A stretch of 10,144 bases of DNA, taken from NCBI GenBank assembly GCA_946615275.1, contig CAMOHV010000022.1:1-10144 (forward strand), read 5' to 3'. The notes under the pieces were generated by a model that saw only the letters and a list, made by a program, of their open reading frames with translations, was not told the DNA's origin and searched no databases. Both the position numbers and the translations under genes were made by a program. Each line of letters opens with the position of its first letter. The first letter of the stretch is position 1. Source of the DNA: an uncultured Verrucomicrobiota bacterium (GTDB lineage: Bacteria; Verrucomicrobiota; Kiritimatiellia; RFP12; UBA1067). This document shows, in pieces, positions 1 through 6,854 of this stretch.

Positions 1-100
1 GGTCCACCGTGTAGATGAAGAATATTCCGCAGAGGAACGCCAGAAGCGTCCACTTCCCGCTACGCGCACCGATTCCCGCGCTTTTCCCCTTATCTGACAT
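1..100 (-). CDS. Probable membrane transporter, MFS-like (N-terminal fragment)
   Basis: The first 33 codons of a gene that runs off the left edge. The start is the ATG at 100-98. It lies inside the end of the esterase gene, whose TAA stop is at 92-90, giving an 11-bp overlap. A purine-rich GCAGAGAGA stretch upstream can serve as ribosome binding site, so translation is probably coupled to the esterase. The protein begins with a short polar, positively charged stretch (MSDKGKSAGIGARSGKW) and then a hydrophobic segment (TLLAFLCGIFFIYTVD). This looks like the cytoplasmic N-terminus and first transmembrane helix of a major facilitator superfamily permease. Inference: a sugar or organic-acid importer working with the upstream acetyl-esterase. 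Only one helix is visible, so another inner-membrane family is possible. That a membrane protein starts here is fairly sure; the family is not. Confidence 0.5.
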   Translation of the reverse strand, partial: MSDKGKSAGIGARSGKWTLLAFLCGIFFIYTVD

Positions 101-956
101 CGCTGTGTTCTCTCTGCTTTTTAACCTTCGCCTCAGCGGCCCCGCGCACGACCTCCTGGTACGCCTCGAAGTAGCGTCGGCCAAAGTCCTGCTGCGCCGC
201 CCGGTCGAAGTGTATGCGGTCGGGTTCGAGGCCGTAGTCGTCCTTCGCCGGCACGTACTTGCCCGGCCCGTGCGTCCTCTCGCACGTCTCCTTCTCCGTC
301 GCGGCGATCATCCGGCCGGCCGGAGTCTGCGCCTGCGCCCTGCGCAGCCCGCCCACGATGAGTGGCACGCCCTCCGCGCCAAGGTCCTTCCGGAGGCGCG
401 CCACGAATTCCGGGAACTGCTCGCGGTGCCGGGGCGCGCCCCTCTCGCTGCAGTCGCTCTCCCCCTGATGCCACAGAATGGCCGCAAGCGTGCCGCGCTC
501 CAGCGCCTTCTTCGCGCGCGCGATGCAGTCGTCGTACGGATGCCACACAGGTCTGGGCCTCTTCCACTTCGCCGTCTCGCCGGGCCGCCAGCGCATGATC
601 GACGTGGCCCCGACCGCCGTCGGAACGAGTCCCACGGTTATCGAGGGGTCGCTCTCCGCCAGCGCTTCGCCGAACGTCTTGCCGGGGCCGACGCCGGCGC
701 GGGAACTGTCGAAATGGACGGGGTCAACGCACGGAACCCATTCGCCTTGCGCGTTCATCATCACCACGCGCGGATGCGGCTTGTTGTCCGCAGGGTCGAT
801 CTTCCCGCGCCCGGCCATGTTGCTCTGGCCGGCGAGGACGACGATCTTGAACTTGTCCTTCTCCGGCAGGCGCACTTCGGCCGCAGCCGCGCGCACGGCC
901 ACGGCCAGCGCCGCCGCCGCCGAAATCCACACCGCAGTCTTGAGCGAAACCGTCAT
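90..956 (-). CDS. Secreted carbohydrate acetyl-esterase, SASA/CE6-type (SGNH fold)
   Basis: A 288-residue protein with a signal peptide of about 25 residues (AAAALAVAVRAAAAE) and no membrane anchor visible afterwards, so it is probably periplasmic or secreted. All hallmarks of the sialate O-acetylesterase-like (SASA) family are present: the nucleophile block GQSNMAG at residues 43-49 (Ser45), the conserved LWHQGESDC block at 161-169, and a terminal DRIHFD at 246-251 giving the Asp246/His249 pair. Length fits the single-domain xylan or pectin acetyl-esterases of family CE6 and relatives. Expected role: removal of O-acetyl groups from plant or host glycans so that glycosidases can act. The ATG at 956 is chosen because a GGAGG at 963-967 lies 6 nt upstream and the signal peptide starts directly. 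It follows the beta-helix gene by 23 bp and overlaps the transporter gene, so it is the middle gene of an operon. The exact substrate cannot be told. Confidence 0.9.
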   Translation of the reverse strand: MTVSLKTAVWISAAAALAVAVRAAAAEVRLPEKDKFKIVVLAGQSNMAGRGKIDPADNKPHPRVVMMNAQGEWVPCVDPVHFDSSRAGVGPGKTFGEALAESDPSITVGLVPTAVGATSIMRWRPGETAKWKRPRPVWHPYDDCIARAKKALERGTLAAILWHQGESDCSERGAPRHREQFPEFVARLRKDLGAEGVPLIVGGLRRAQAQTPAGRMIAATEKETCERTHGPGKYVPAKDDYGLEPDRIHFDRAAQQDFGRRYFEAYQEVVRGAAEAKVKKQREHSDVR

Positions 957-962
957 GCCTCA

Positions 963-967
963 CCTCC
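963..967 (-). promoter_or_regulatory. Ribosome binding site of the acetyl-esterase gene
   Basis: GGAGG read on the minus strand, followed by 6 nt and the ATG at 956. It lies in the 23-bp gap after the beta-helix gene and fixes the esterase start. Confidence 0.8.
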
Positions 968-979
968 GCCAGTTCATTT

Positions 980-3900
980 CTATCGAATTATAATCGTGAA
1001 TCCCTCGGACGCGGCGACGGCATAGACCGTCGACCCTCTCTGCTCGAACGTGACCCTTTCCACCTTGCCGGCGTTCAAGGCGGCGGCGCTGGAAGGCAGC
1101 GTGGCCGTGCCGGACACCGAGGCGATTGCCACCCCTTCCTTCAGGTTGGGATTGTCCACCCCCGAGAAGTCCACCGCAACGCCCTTCGCAAGCGCCAGAA
1201 CGCCGGCGTCGCCCACCGTCAGCAATCCGCCGCCGGACACGCCGAACGTACCCGTCACCGTGAGCGTTCCGTTCGAGATCACGCCCGCGCCCGACGCACA
1301 GGCCACGGAGACCGACTTTCCGCCGAGATTGCAGCCTGCGCCCGACGCGACAACGAGGTTCGTCGAGGCTCCGAACGTCCCGTTGCCGGAAAGCGAAAGC
1401 GTTCCGCCCTCAACCACCGTCGGCCCGGTGTACGTGTTCGCAGCAGCGAGGACGAGATTGCCCGCCCCGCGCTTCACGAGACCGCCGTCGGCCGCGGCAA
1501 GCTCCGGATCCGTCAGCATCGGCTGGTTTATCGTGTATGTCTGGACATCGTTCGTGATTCCCGCAGTGTTCACGACGAAACCGTTTGTGGAAACATAGAA
1601 GTGGGTGAAAGCATTGGCGGACATAGCCGACGCCGAGTTTGTCGGGCTGAACACGCCGCCGTTCGCATGAAACACGGCGTGAGTCGCAGCCTTATCTACA
1701 TCCAGGAAATGCCCGTTCATTTGCAGTTCGCCATTCTTGTTCAAATAAAAATCGCTGGGAGATCCACTCCGGGAGGCCGAGTAAGAGCCGGACTGATGGT
1801 TCAGCCGGAGGATGCCTCCATTTACAATCACATATCCATGGGGCGCGTTAGCACCATATGTCGGATACAGTCCCGTAGTTACTTCAAACTCGCCTTCGTT
1901 CACGACAAGACGGGACTCCAGACCCTCGACCGTCGACGTTTTAGTTCCAAGGCGGTAGCCATACAAGGTGCACTTGCCGCCATTTATCTCGATATACACA
2001 TTGCCGACCGCCTTCGAAGCATCGTCAAATGCGAATGTATGGTTGGAGGTTTTCATCGTACCGCCGTTCTGCCGGTACGTGAACGTGGGCGGAACCGCGA
2101 AATCACCCTCTGGCATCGCATAACCAAACCTTAACAAAGAAGTTGAGAACGTTCCGTTGTTCAGCACGAATGTTGCATCTCCTGTCGAATCCGCAGTGCC
2201 GATGGTAAGCGACGTCCCTCCCCCCGATATTGTTGCGTCGATCGTGGGCGCGTTGTCGGCCACTCCTGTCTCGCCCATCGCGAAAGTTCCTCCTGCGACC
2301 GCAACGGACGCGACATTGGAAATGGACGAATCGCCATTCACCGAACGAATGTTGTTGGCACTCACGTTTTTATCGACGGCGGCTTTCGCCTTCAGAGTCG
2401 TGGTGCCATTGCCGAGCAGCGTCAGCGTGCCGGTTCCGTATTTGGCCAAACCGCGGTTCGAGGCGGTAGTGGCAATTGCATTCACGGTCACGTCGGCGTC
2501 GCTCTCGAAAATCGCCTGTCTGTTCGCGGCCGCAGCAATAGTGAAGCCGGGAATCGTCACGTCGTCGCCAGTGTAGAGCAGCGTGCCGGTTCCGAGCTTC
2601 AGCTGGCCGGCGGAAGTGATGAACGAGAGGTCGTCAAGCACCGTGCGCCCGCTGCCGGTCGTGATTCCGCCCGTGTATCCGCTCGCGGGAGAGAGAGACA
2701 CCTCGCCCGCGCCGGAGGCGACGTGCGTGTTCACGGAGATGTCGCCGCTTCCGGCGACGTCGCCCGTCACGTGCAACGCGCCGGGCGCGGTCGTCTGGAT
2801 CGAGGCCGCAGAGGCGATCTCCACCGGCGCGGCAATTGTGTTCGTGCCGGAATTGTTGACGATCGCCGCCGTATCGTCCGAAAAGAACGTAAGCGTCTTG
2901 GAACCGGAAACGAGATAGCCGTATGCGGGATCGGCCGCCGCGAACGAAATCGAGCCGAGCGTCGCGTCTATGTCGAGCGCCACCGGCACGTCCGCCGCCT
3001 GCGCCGCCGGGAACGTCGCCGCGCCGTTGCGCGGAGCGCCGATCGTGGAATCGGACCAGTTGGACGGCTCAGACCACGCGCCGCCCGAGGTGGTTGAAGC
3101 CCACGCGTTGTCCGTCGCCTCCGTACCCTTCACCTTGAGAACAGCATGCCCGTCCTCGACGGACGCCGAGCAGGAGCAGCTAATGGGGGCGGGCGCCATC
3201 ACCGCCTTGGACGCGATGGACTGGAGAACGGAGATGTCTTCGGCGCGAGCCTTGATGACGACGTATTCGCCGGGAGTGGAAAGCATGCCATCGCTGCCAG
3301 CCTCCTCGTAGAGGGCAATCGTAGGCGCGTTGAGAAGCGTTCCGGCCGTAAGCGCACCAGTGACCACAAGGCAGCTGCCGCGCGCGAAAGCGAGCGTGGG
3401 CGAGTCTGCTGCATCGTCGGAGCCAAGCTTGAACGACGCCACTGTCTGCTCGCCGTTCGTCACGGCGAGCGCGCCGTTGTCGCCGGCGAGCGAAAGCGCC
3501 GTCGTGGAGGGAAGCGCGCCGGATGCGACGAGTTCAACGTATGCGTCCGCTATCGTCGTGGCGCCGGCGTAAGTGGAGGCGGCGGCAAGCTGGAGATGCG
3601 CACCGGCCGCGCTGGAGGAGTTCGTGACCACGAGACCGCCCTCGCCCTCGATGCCCTTTGCGAATACGACGGGCACGGAGCCGTCCGGTATGTCCGCCGT
3701 GAATCCGCCGGAGGCGGCCGTGACGCTCGTCATGTTGGCGGGGATCTGCACGGACGAAGCATCGTCGCTCCTGTGCTTCCACACGCCGCCGTCCACGACG
3801 AGATGGAGTTCGCCTGCGGTTGAATTGACGAAATTGTTCATTTCGAGAGTGCCGCCGCCGGCCACGCGCACCGTTGTGACCTGCCCGCTCTCCTGGTAGT

Positions 3901-5029
3901 CGTTCCACAACTGACCGGTCAGGATCCTGGAATCCGCTCCAGTCACCTCGACGAGATTGGATGTGCTCCGGGTGTCTTTTGCGTTGTAGTTGCCCATGAA
4001 TCCGTGCGACGTGAGAAAGCCGCCGTTCGACACCTGCACTACGCAATCCGCGCCGCTGTTGTAGGCGAGATGGATGTTTCCTTCGCACGAGAACTCGCCG
4101 CCGGAAACTTCCAGGCGCGGCGAATTCCAGAGGTCGGAAAATCCGTCGGACGAACTGGATATGCCCATGAGGACCAACGAATTACTTCCCTTGACGTTGA
4201 GTTTGCCGCCCGTCACGCGCACCGTCGGCTGGAGACGTGCCGTAGAGTTGTGCGTGGAACCGTTGCACTGGCCGATGGCAAGGCGGCCGGTCACCCTGGT
4301 GACGCCGCTTCTTATCTCGAGGACACCGGTTTTTTCCGTTCCGTCGAGCGTCGTGCACGCGCCGACGACGGCGTACGTGGCCGACCTGTCGAAGTTCGCG
4401 AGTACGTTCGTGACCGATTCATCCTGCGTGTCGATTACGACCGTTCCCTCTGCAATGGTGAAATTGCCGAAGCCTTTCGTGGGAGCCTGTTGGTCCGAGA
4501 AGTCGAGGACCTTCACGCGGTTGTCGTTGTTCGCGTAGCTGGTGCGGGTCAATTCGAACTGCTCGGTGAATGTCAACGTCCCGGGTCCGGTTTTTATCAG
4601 ATAGCCGCCGGATGTATATCCGCTCGAAACCGTAAGGTCGTTGTCGATTTGCCAGACGTAGTCGCTCTGTGCGGCGCCCCCCTTGAGGGTTTTCGACCAT
4701 TCTCCGTTGGCGGGACCTGCGTAGCGGAGAGTGCCGCCTCCATTCTGGGTGAACGTGCCCGTGCCCAGTTCGCTCGCGTCCGGCGTCTGGATCACAAGCG
4801 TGCCGTATTTGAGCGTGGTGCCGCCGCTGTGCGTGTTCGCGGAATTGAGATAGACCGTGCCGCCGGACGCGGGCGGCGCTTTGGTATTGATCGTCAGTGC
4901 GTTATTGCCGGTGTATTTCTGCGTGACGTTCGTAGTCGTCCCGGCAGGCGGGTTGATCGTGTATGTCGTCGCAGATGCGCCGCACACGATGCACGCGGCC
5001 GTCGCCGCAATTAGAATCTTCCTCGACAT
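980..5029 (-). CDS. Large secreted beta-helix protein with autotransporter-associated (PATR) repeats
   Basis: A 1349-residue protein with a signal peptide (residues 1-20, MSRKILIAATAACIVCGASA). The rest is rich in Gly, Thr, Ser, Ala and Asn in short strands, as in right-handed beta-helices. PATR-type motifs are visible near residues 56-81 (NSANTHSGGTTLKYGTL), 479-500 (AAASTYAGATTI), 776-798 and most clearly 1183-1219 (AAANTYTGPTVVEGGTLSL). A WSEPSNWSD segment at 652-660 starts a second half, so the protein reads as two consecutive passenger-like halves of roughly 640 and 710 residues. TYTIN occurs at the mature N-terminus (22-26) and again at 1164-1168. The C-terminus has no autotransporter beta-barrel, PEP-CTERM or LPXTG signal; it ends in TIIIR, as does the 999-residue protein. 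DNA for about residues 957-1117 is lower in GC than the rest. A strong AAGGAGGA (5036-5043) lies 7 nt before the ATG. Likely role, by inference: a surface or secreted adhesin or glycan-contact protein. No enzymatic motif was seen. Confidence 0.85.
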   Translation of the reverse strand: MSRKILIAATAACIVCGASATTYTINPPAGTTTNVTQKYTGNNALTINTKAPPASGGTVYLNSANTHSGGTTLKYGTLVIQTPDASELGTGTFTQNGGGTLRYAGPANGEWSKTLKGGAAQSDYVWQIDNDLTVSSGYTSGGYLIKTGPGTLTFTEQFELTRTSYANNDNRVKVLDFSDQQAPTKGFGNFTIAEGTVVIDTQDESVTNVLANFDRSATYAVVGACTTLDGTEKTGVLEIRSGVTRVTGRLAIGQCNGSTHNSTARLQPTVRVTGGKLNVKGSNSLVLMGISSSSDGFSDLWNSPRLEVSGGEFSCEGNIHLAYNSGADCVVQVSNGGFLTSHGFMGNYNAKDTRSTSNLVEVTGADSRILTGQLWNDYQESGQVTTVRVAGGGTLEMNNFVNSTAGELHLVVDGGVWKHRSDDASSVQIPANMTSVTAASGGFTADIPDGSVPVVFAKGIEGEGGLVVTNSSSAAGAHLQLAAASTYAGATTIADAYVELVASGALPSTTALSLAGDNGALAVTNGEQTVASFKLGSDDAADSPTLAFARGSCLVVTGALTAGTLLNAPTIALYEEAGSDGMLSTPGEYVVIKARAEDISVLQSIASKAVMAPAPISCSCSASVEDGHAVLKVKGTEATDNAWASTTSGGAWSEPSNWSDSTIGAPRNGAATFPAAQAADVPVALDIDATLGSISFAAADPAYGYLVSGSKTLTFFSDDTAAIVNNSGTNTIAAPVEIASAASIQTTAPGALHVTGDVAGSGDISVNTHVASGAGEVSLSPASGYTGGITTGSGRTVLDDLSFITSAGQLKLGTGTLLYTGDDVTIPGFTIAAAANRQAIFESDADVTVNAIATTASNRGLAKYGTGTLTLLGNGTTTLKAKAAVDKNVSANNIRSVNGDSSISNVASVAVAGGTFAMGETGVADNAPTIDATISGGGTSLTIGTADSTGDATFVLNNGTFSTSLLRFGYAMPEGDFAVPPTFTYRQNGGTMKTSNHTFAFDDASKAVGNVYIEINGGKCTLYGYRLGTKTSTVEGLESRLVVNEGEFEVTTGLYPTYGANAPHGYVIVNGGILRLNHQSGSYSASRSGSPSDFYLNKNGELQMNGHFLDVDKAATHAVFHANGGVFSPTNSASAMSANAFTHFYVSTNGFVVNTAGITNDVQTYTINQPMLTDPELAAADGGLVKRGAGNLVLAAANTYTGPTVVEGGTLSLSGNGTFGASTNLVVASGAGCNLGGKSVSVACASGAGVISNGTLTVTGTFGVSGGGLLTVGDAGVLALAKGVAVDFSGVDNPNLKEGVAIASVSGTATLPSSAAALNAGKVERVTFEQRGSTVYAVAASEGFTIIIR

Positions 5030-5035
5030 GCCTGA

Positions 5036-5043
5036 TCCTCCTT
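5036..5043 (-). promoter_or_regulatory. Ribosome binding site of the beta-helix gene
   Basis: AAGGAGGA on the minus strand, a near-perfect Shine-Dalgarno match, with 7 nt between its GGAGG core and the ATG at 5029. It fixes the start at the signal peptide. Confidence 0.85.
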
Positions 5044-5056
5044 AAAATTTAATGCA

Positions 5057-5077
5057 ATTTTATCACATATATTCACA
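5057..5077 (-). promoter_or_regulatory. Predicted -10 region of the beta-helix operon promoter
   Basis: On the minus strand, TAAAAT at 5062-5057 sits in the context TGTGATAAAAT and resembles a sigma-70 -10 box. A start near 5050 would leave a leader of about 20 nt containing the Shine-Dalgarno. No good -35 hexamer is present at 17 bp; the shared upstream element ends 21 bp upstream of the -10 box. Just upstream of the box are two TGTGA pentamers (5067-5063 and 5077-5073) exactly 10 bp apart, one helical turn. These could be a further regulator site but are not seen at the other promoter. Confidence 0.5.
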
Positions 5078-5083
5078 TTCCCA

Positions 5084-5122
5084 CTATCCGTCATGCCAAG
5101 AAAGGACTATTCAAATCGACAA
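5084..5122 (-). promoter_or_regulatory. Shared two-box upstream element, copy 1
   Basis: Read toward the gene, this is TTGTCGATTTGAATAG (5122-5107), 15 bp, then ACGGATAG (5091-5084). The same two boxes with the same 15-bp spacing precede the 999-residue gene at 9956-9918. Both boxes are identical in the two copies, whereas the spacer matches at only about 5 of 15 positions. Conserved boxes, a free spacer and a fixed distance to the -10 region fit a binding site for a transcriptional activator or an alternative sigma factor. The two boxes both end in ATAG, 23 bp apart, which would put two protein subunits on about the same face of the helix. The alternative is a fragment of a dispersed repeat. 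Confidence 0.6.
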
Positions 5123-5128
5123 TGGCAG

Positions 5129-5150
5129 GGCGGCCAAACCTCTGGCCGCC
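5129..5150. repeat. GC-rich inverted repeat between the ATPase/nuclease and beta-helix genes
   Basis: A perfect 8-bp stem (GGCGGCCA against TGGCCGCC) with a 6-nt loop. It lies 32 bp past the TGA of the ATPase/nuclease gene (5184-5182) and just upstream of the shared element. It could end transcription of the ATPase/nuclease gene, but no T-run follows on either strand, so it is not a textbook intrinsic terminator. It could also be a REP-like intergenic repeat. Confidence 0.55.
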
Positions 5151-5181
5151 GCCGAAGCGTCACTGCGGCATGGCCGCGCAT

Positions 5182-6768
5182 TCAGAATTTTTCCGCCGCG
5201 CAGTCGACGAGCCGGCGCGTGTTGGAATCAAACGAAAGGCCGATAAGCCAGATGGGGCGGCCGTCTGCGATGTACGGCTCCGCGTACTTATTCCTGCGGA
5301 TCTGCGCGAATGCTCTGTCCACCGGCTCGTCCACCTTCAGTTCGAAGACGTAGATGCCCTTCTTGTGCTTCGCCACGATGTCGGCGCGGCCGTTCGACTG
5401 CCGGTCCTCCGAGACGACCTCGACGCCCTGCGACGCAAGGAGCGTGTAGAGCACGCGCTCGTAGGAGAACTCCTGGACATCGCCTTCCTTGGGGCAGTAG
5501 GGCAGGTGCGCGTAGAGCGACTTGAGGCCCACGAAAACCTTCGGCCAGTTGAAACGAAGCAGGGACTTCCCGAGATTGGCCGCCCAGGCCACATCCTGAT
5601 CGGCGGCGACGCCGGCCACAAGCGTGGACAGATCCCGCCTCACCTCCTCGTCGGGGACGCCAAGCGTATAGTCGCCCACGTCAGGGTCGTAGTCCTTGAT
5701 CGTAAGATAGCCTGACTGGTAGAGGAGCGCGACGGCCGTAAGATGCCTGAGCTCCGCCACGTCGAACGCCTCACCCGAGACTTCTTCCACCTTCTCATAA
5801 TTGAGCGCCAGAAGGTCTTCGCGCTTGAGGTAGTTCATCAGCATCGACGGACGACCCGTCGTCGCCCACGTAGCCGAGAAAGTCGGCTCCTTCTTGACGA
5901 GCGTGTAGGCCACGGAAATCGGGTTGTACACGGTCGTCGCGACGTTCTTCGCAAAGCGGAACCCGTTGTACCACCGCTTCATCTCGGCGCGGTATTCCTC
6001 GTATGGCTTGCCCATCTTCGCGGCATGTTCGCGCAGATGCTCCTCGAAGTTCGCGGAAAGTTCGTCCTCGGTGTAGCCGAACATCGTAGCGCAGCTGTCG
6101 TCCTGGGACAAGTCCACGATGTTGTTCAGCGCCGAAAACACGGAGAGCTTCGCAAACTTCGAGACGCCAGTCATGAACAGGAAGCGTATGTCGCCCGTGC
6201 GGTTCTTCATTTGAGAATAGACTACGGAGAGCCTTTCGCGCACTGCCTCGGCTTTGGCTGCGTCGTCGAGGCAGTGCCCCACCGGCGCGTCGTATTCGTC
6301 GATCAGGATCACCACGCCCCTGTGGACGTCGTTGCCGTTCTCGTCCTTCTGCCAGGCGAGGGTCTCGATGGCCTTGCCGAAATTGTCCGCCGGCGTAAGC
6401 GACGTGTCGTACGAGTAGCCGGCTTCAGCGAGCTTTCGTTCAACATGCCACTCGAGCGACCTCACGAACTCCTCCACGCTCGTGGTCGTCAGGTCGTTGA
6501 ACTCGAAGTGGATGATCGGATGCTTTTCCCACTTCCAGTCCGTCTTGTCGATGGCAAGCCCCTCGAAGAGCTCGCGCCGGGCGGAGAAGAGCGCCTTCAA
6601 GGCGGAAACAGTAAGCGACTTTCCGAATCTGCGCGGCCGCGAGATGAAGAAGAGGTTCGCATTGGGATCTGCGGCCAGTCGATGCATGAACATCGTCTTG
6701 TCGACGTAGATGCATCCCTTGTTTCGCAACTTAGGGAAGTCGTGCGTGTCTGTGGCTATCGGTCTCAT
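5182..6768 (-). CDS. AAA-ATPase-like protein with C-terminal PD-(D/E)XK nuclease domain
   Basis: A 528-residue cytoplasmic protein of the widespread AAA-ATPase_like/PDDEXK_9 (DUF1703) family, common in gut Bacteroidetes, Firmicutes and PVC bacteria. The start MRPIATDTHDFPKLRNKGCIYVDKT matches the usual family start. ATPase motifs: the family's P-loop SRPRRFGKSL at 43-52, Walker B VVILIDEYDAPV at 152-163 (Asp157, Glu158), a sensor-like FMTGVSKF at 198-205 and WYNGFRF at 266-272. The nuclease motif is at the end: GRADIV at 460-465 (Asp463) and FELKV at 475-479 (Glu476, Lys478). Length and all motifs are intact, so it looks functional. The biological role of the family is not established; defence, mobility or DNA maintenance have been considered. 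It sits between two secreted-protein genes, with its own promoter and without the shared element, so it is probably not part of their pathway. Nothing resembling a toxin, methylase or transposase partner is next to it. Confidence 0.92.
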   Translation of the reverse strand: MRPIATDTHDFPKLRNKGCIYVDKTMFMHRLAADPNANLFFISRPRRFGKSLTVSALKALFSARRELFEGLAIDKTDWKWEKHPIIHFEFNDLTTTSVEEFVRSLEWHVERKLAEAGYSYDTSLTPADNFGKAIETLAWQKDENGNDVHRGVVILIDEYDAPVGHCLDDAAKAEAVRERLSVVYSQMKNRTGDIRFLFMTGVSKFAKLSVFSALNNIVDLSQDDSCATMFGYTEDELSANFEEHLREHAAKMGKPYEEYRAEMKRWYNGFRFAKNVATTVYNPISVAYTLVKKEPTFSATWATTGRPSMLMNYLKREDLLALNYEKVEEVSGEAFDVAELRHLTAVALLYQSGYLTIKDYDPDVGDYTLGVPDEEVRRDLSTLVAGVAADQDVAWAANLGKSLLRFNWPKVFVGLKSLYAHLPYCPKEGDVQEFSYERVLYTLLASQGVEVVSEDRQSNGRADIVAKHKKGIYVFELKVDEPVDRAFAQIRRNKYAEPYIADGRPIWLIGLSFDSNTRRLVDCAAEKF

Positions 6769-6773
6769 CGCCA

Positions 6774-6795
6774 GGATATTGTACCATAATTATCC
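6774..6795 (-). promoter_or_regulatory. Near-leaderless promoter with dyad symmetry for the ATPase/nuclease gene
   Basis: On the minus strand, TGGTACAAT is an extended -10 element (TACAAT at 6783-6778). Only 9 nt separate it from the ATG at 6768, so the transcript should start within about 3 nt of the start codon, and no Shine-Dalgarno is present. The -10 box lies inside an imperfect inverted repeat with arms GGATAATT and AATATCC (one extra base) around ATGGTAC. A repressor, possibly the product itself, could bind there. No -35 box is recognisable. Confidence 0.5.
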
Positions 6796-6833
6796 CGGGG
6801 CGTGGACACAAAAACGCACGTTGCCTCTCGTCC

Positions 6834-6850
6834 GGGCGCATCCCCCGCCC
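6834..6850 (-). terminator. Weak hairpin downstream of the 999-residue gene
   Basis: A 5-bp stem (GGGCG against CGCCC) with a 7-nt loop starts 5 nt past the TAG at 6857-6855. A TTTTT run follows only about 20 nt later on the minus strand, too far for a standard intrinsic terminator. It may still slow or end transcription before the ATPase/nuclease promoter. Confidence 0.25.
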
Positions 6851-6854
6851 GTCT

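Noticed and set aside
987..992. TATAAT on the minus strand, inside the last codons of the beta-helix gene, as a promoter for the esterase
   Set aside because: It comes from the ATT ATA ATT codons of the TIIIR tail, has no -35 box or copy of the shared element, and the 23-bp gap argues for co-transcription.
15..1025. Plus-strand open frame of 336 codons opposite the esterase
   Set aside because: It lies antisense to a clear SASA esterase and codes an Arg/Ala/Leu-rich sequence without motifs; long antisense frames are expected in GC-rich genes.
4004..5014. Plus-strand open frame of 336 codons opposite the start of the beta-helix gene
   Set aside because: Low-complexity Arg/Val/Ala composition, no ribosome binding site, and it is antisense to a gene with a signal peptide and strong Shine-Dalgarno.
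5063..5077. CRP-type site from the TGTGA motifs upstream of the beta-helix gene
   Set aside because: A CRP site needs inverted TGTGA-N6-TCACA; here the two TGTGA motifs are direct repeats, so only a generic phased repeat is supported.
5182..6768. ATPase/nuclease gene as part of a defence island or transposon
   Set aside because: No target-site duplication, terminal inverted repeats, transposase, methylase or toxin gene is next to it; the flanks are ordinary secreted-protein genes.
5743..6789. Plus-strand open frame of 348 codons opposite the ATPase/nuclease gene
   Set aside because: The minus strand carries intact ATPase and nuclease motifs; the plus frame has none and is an antisense shadow.
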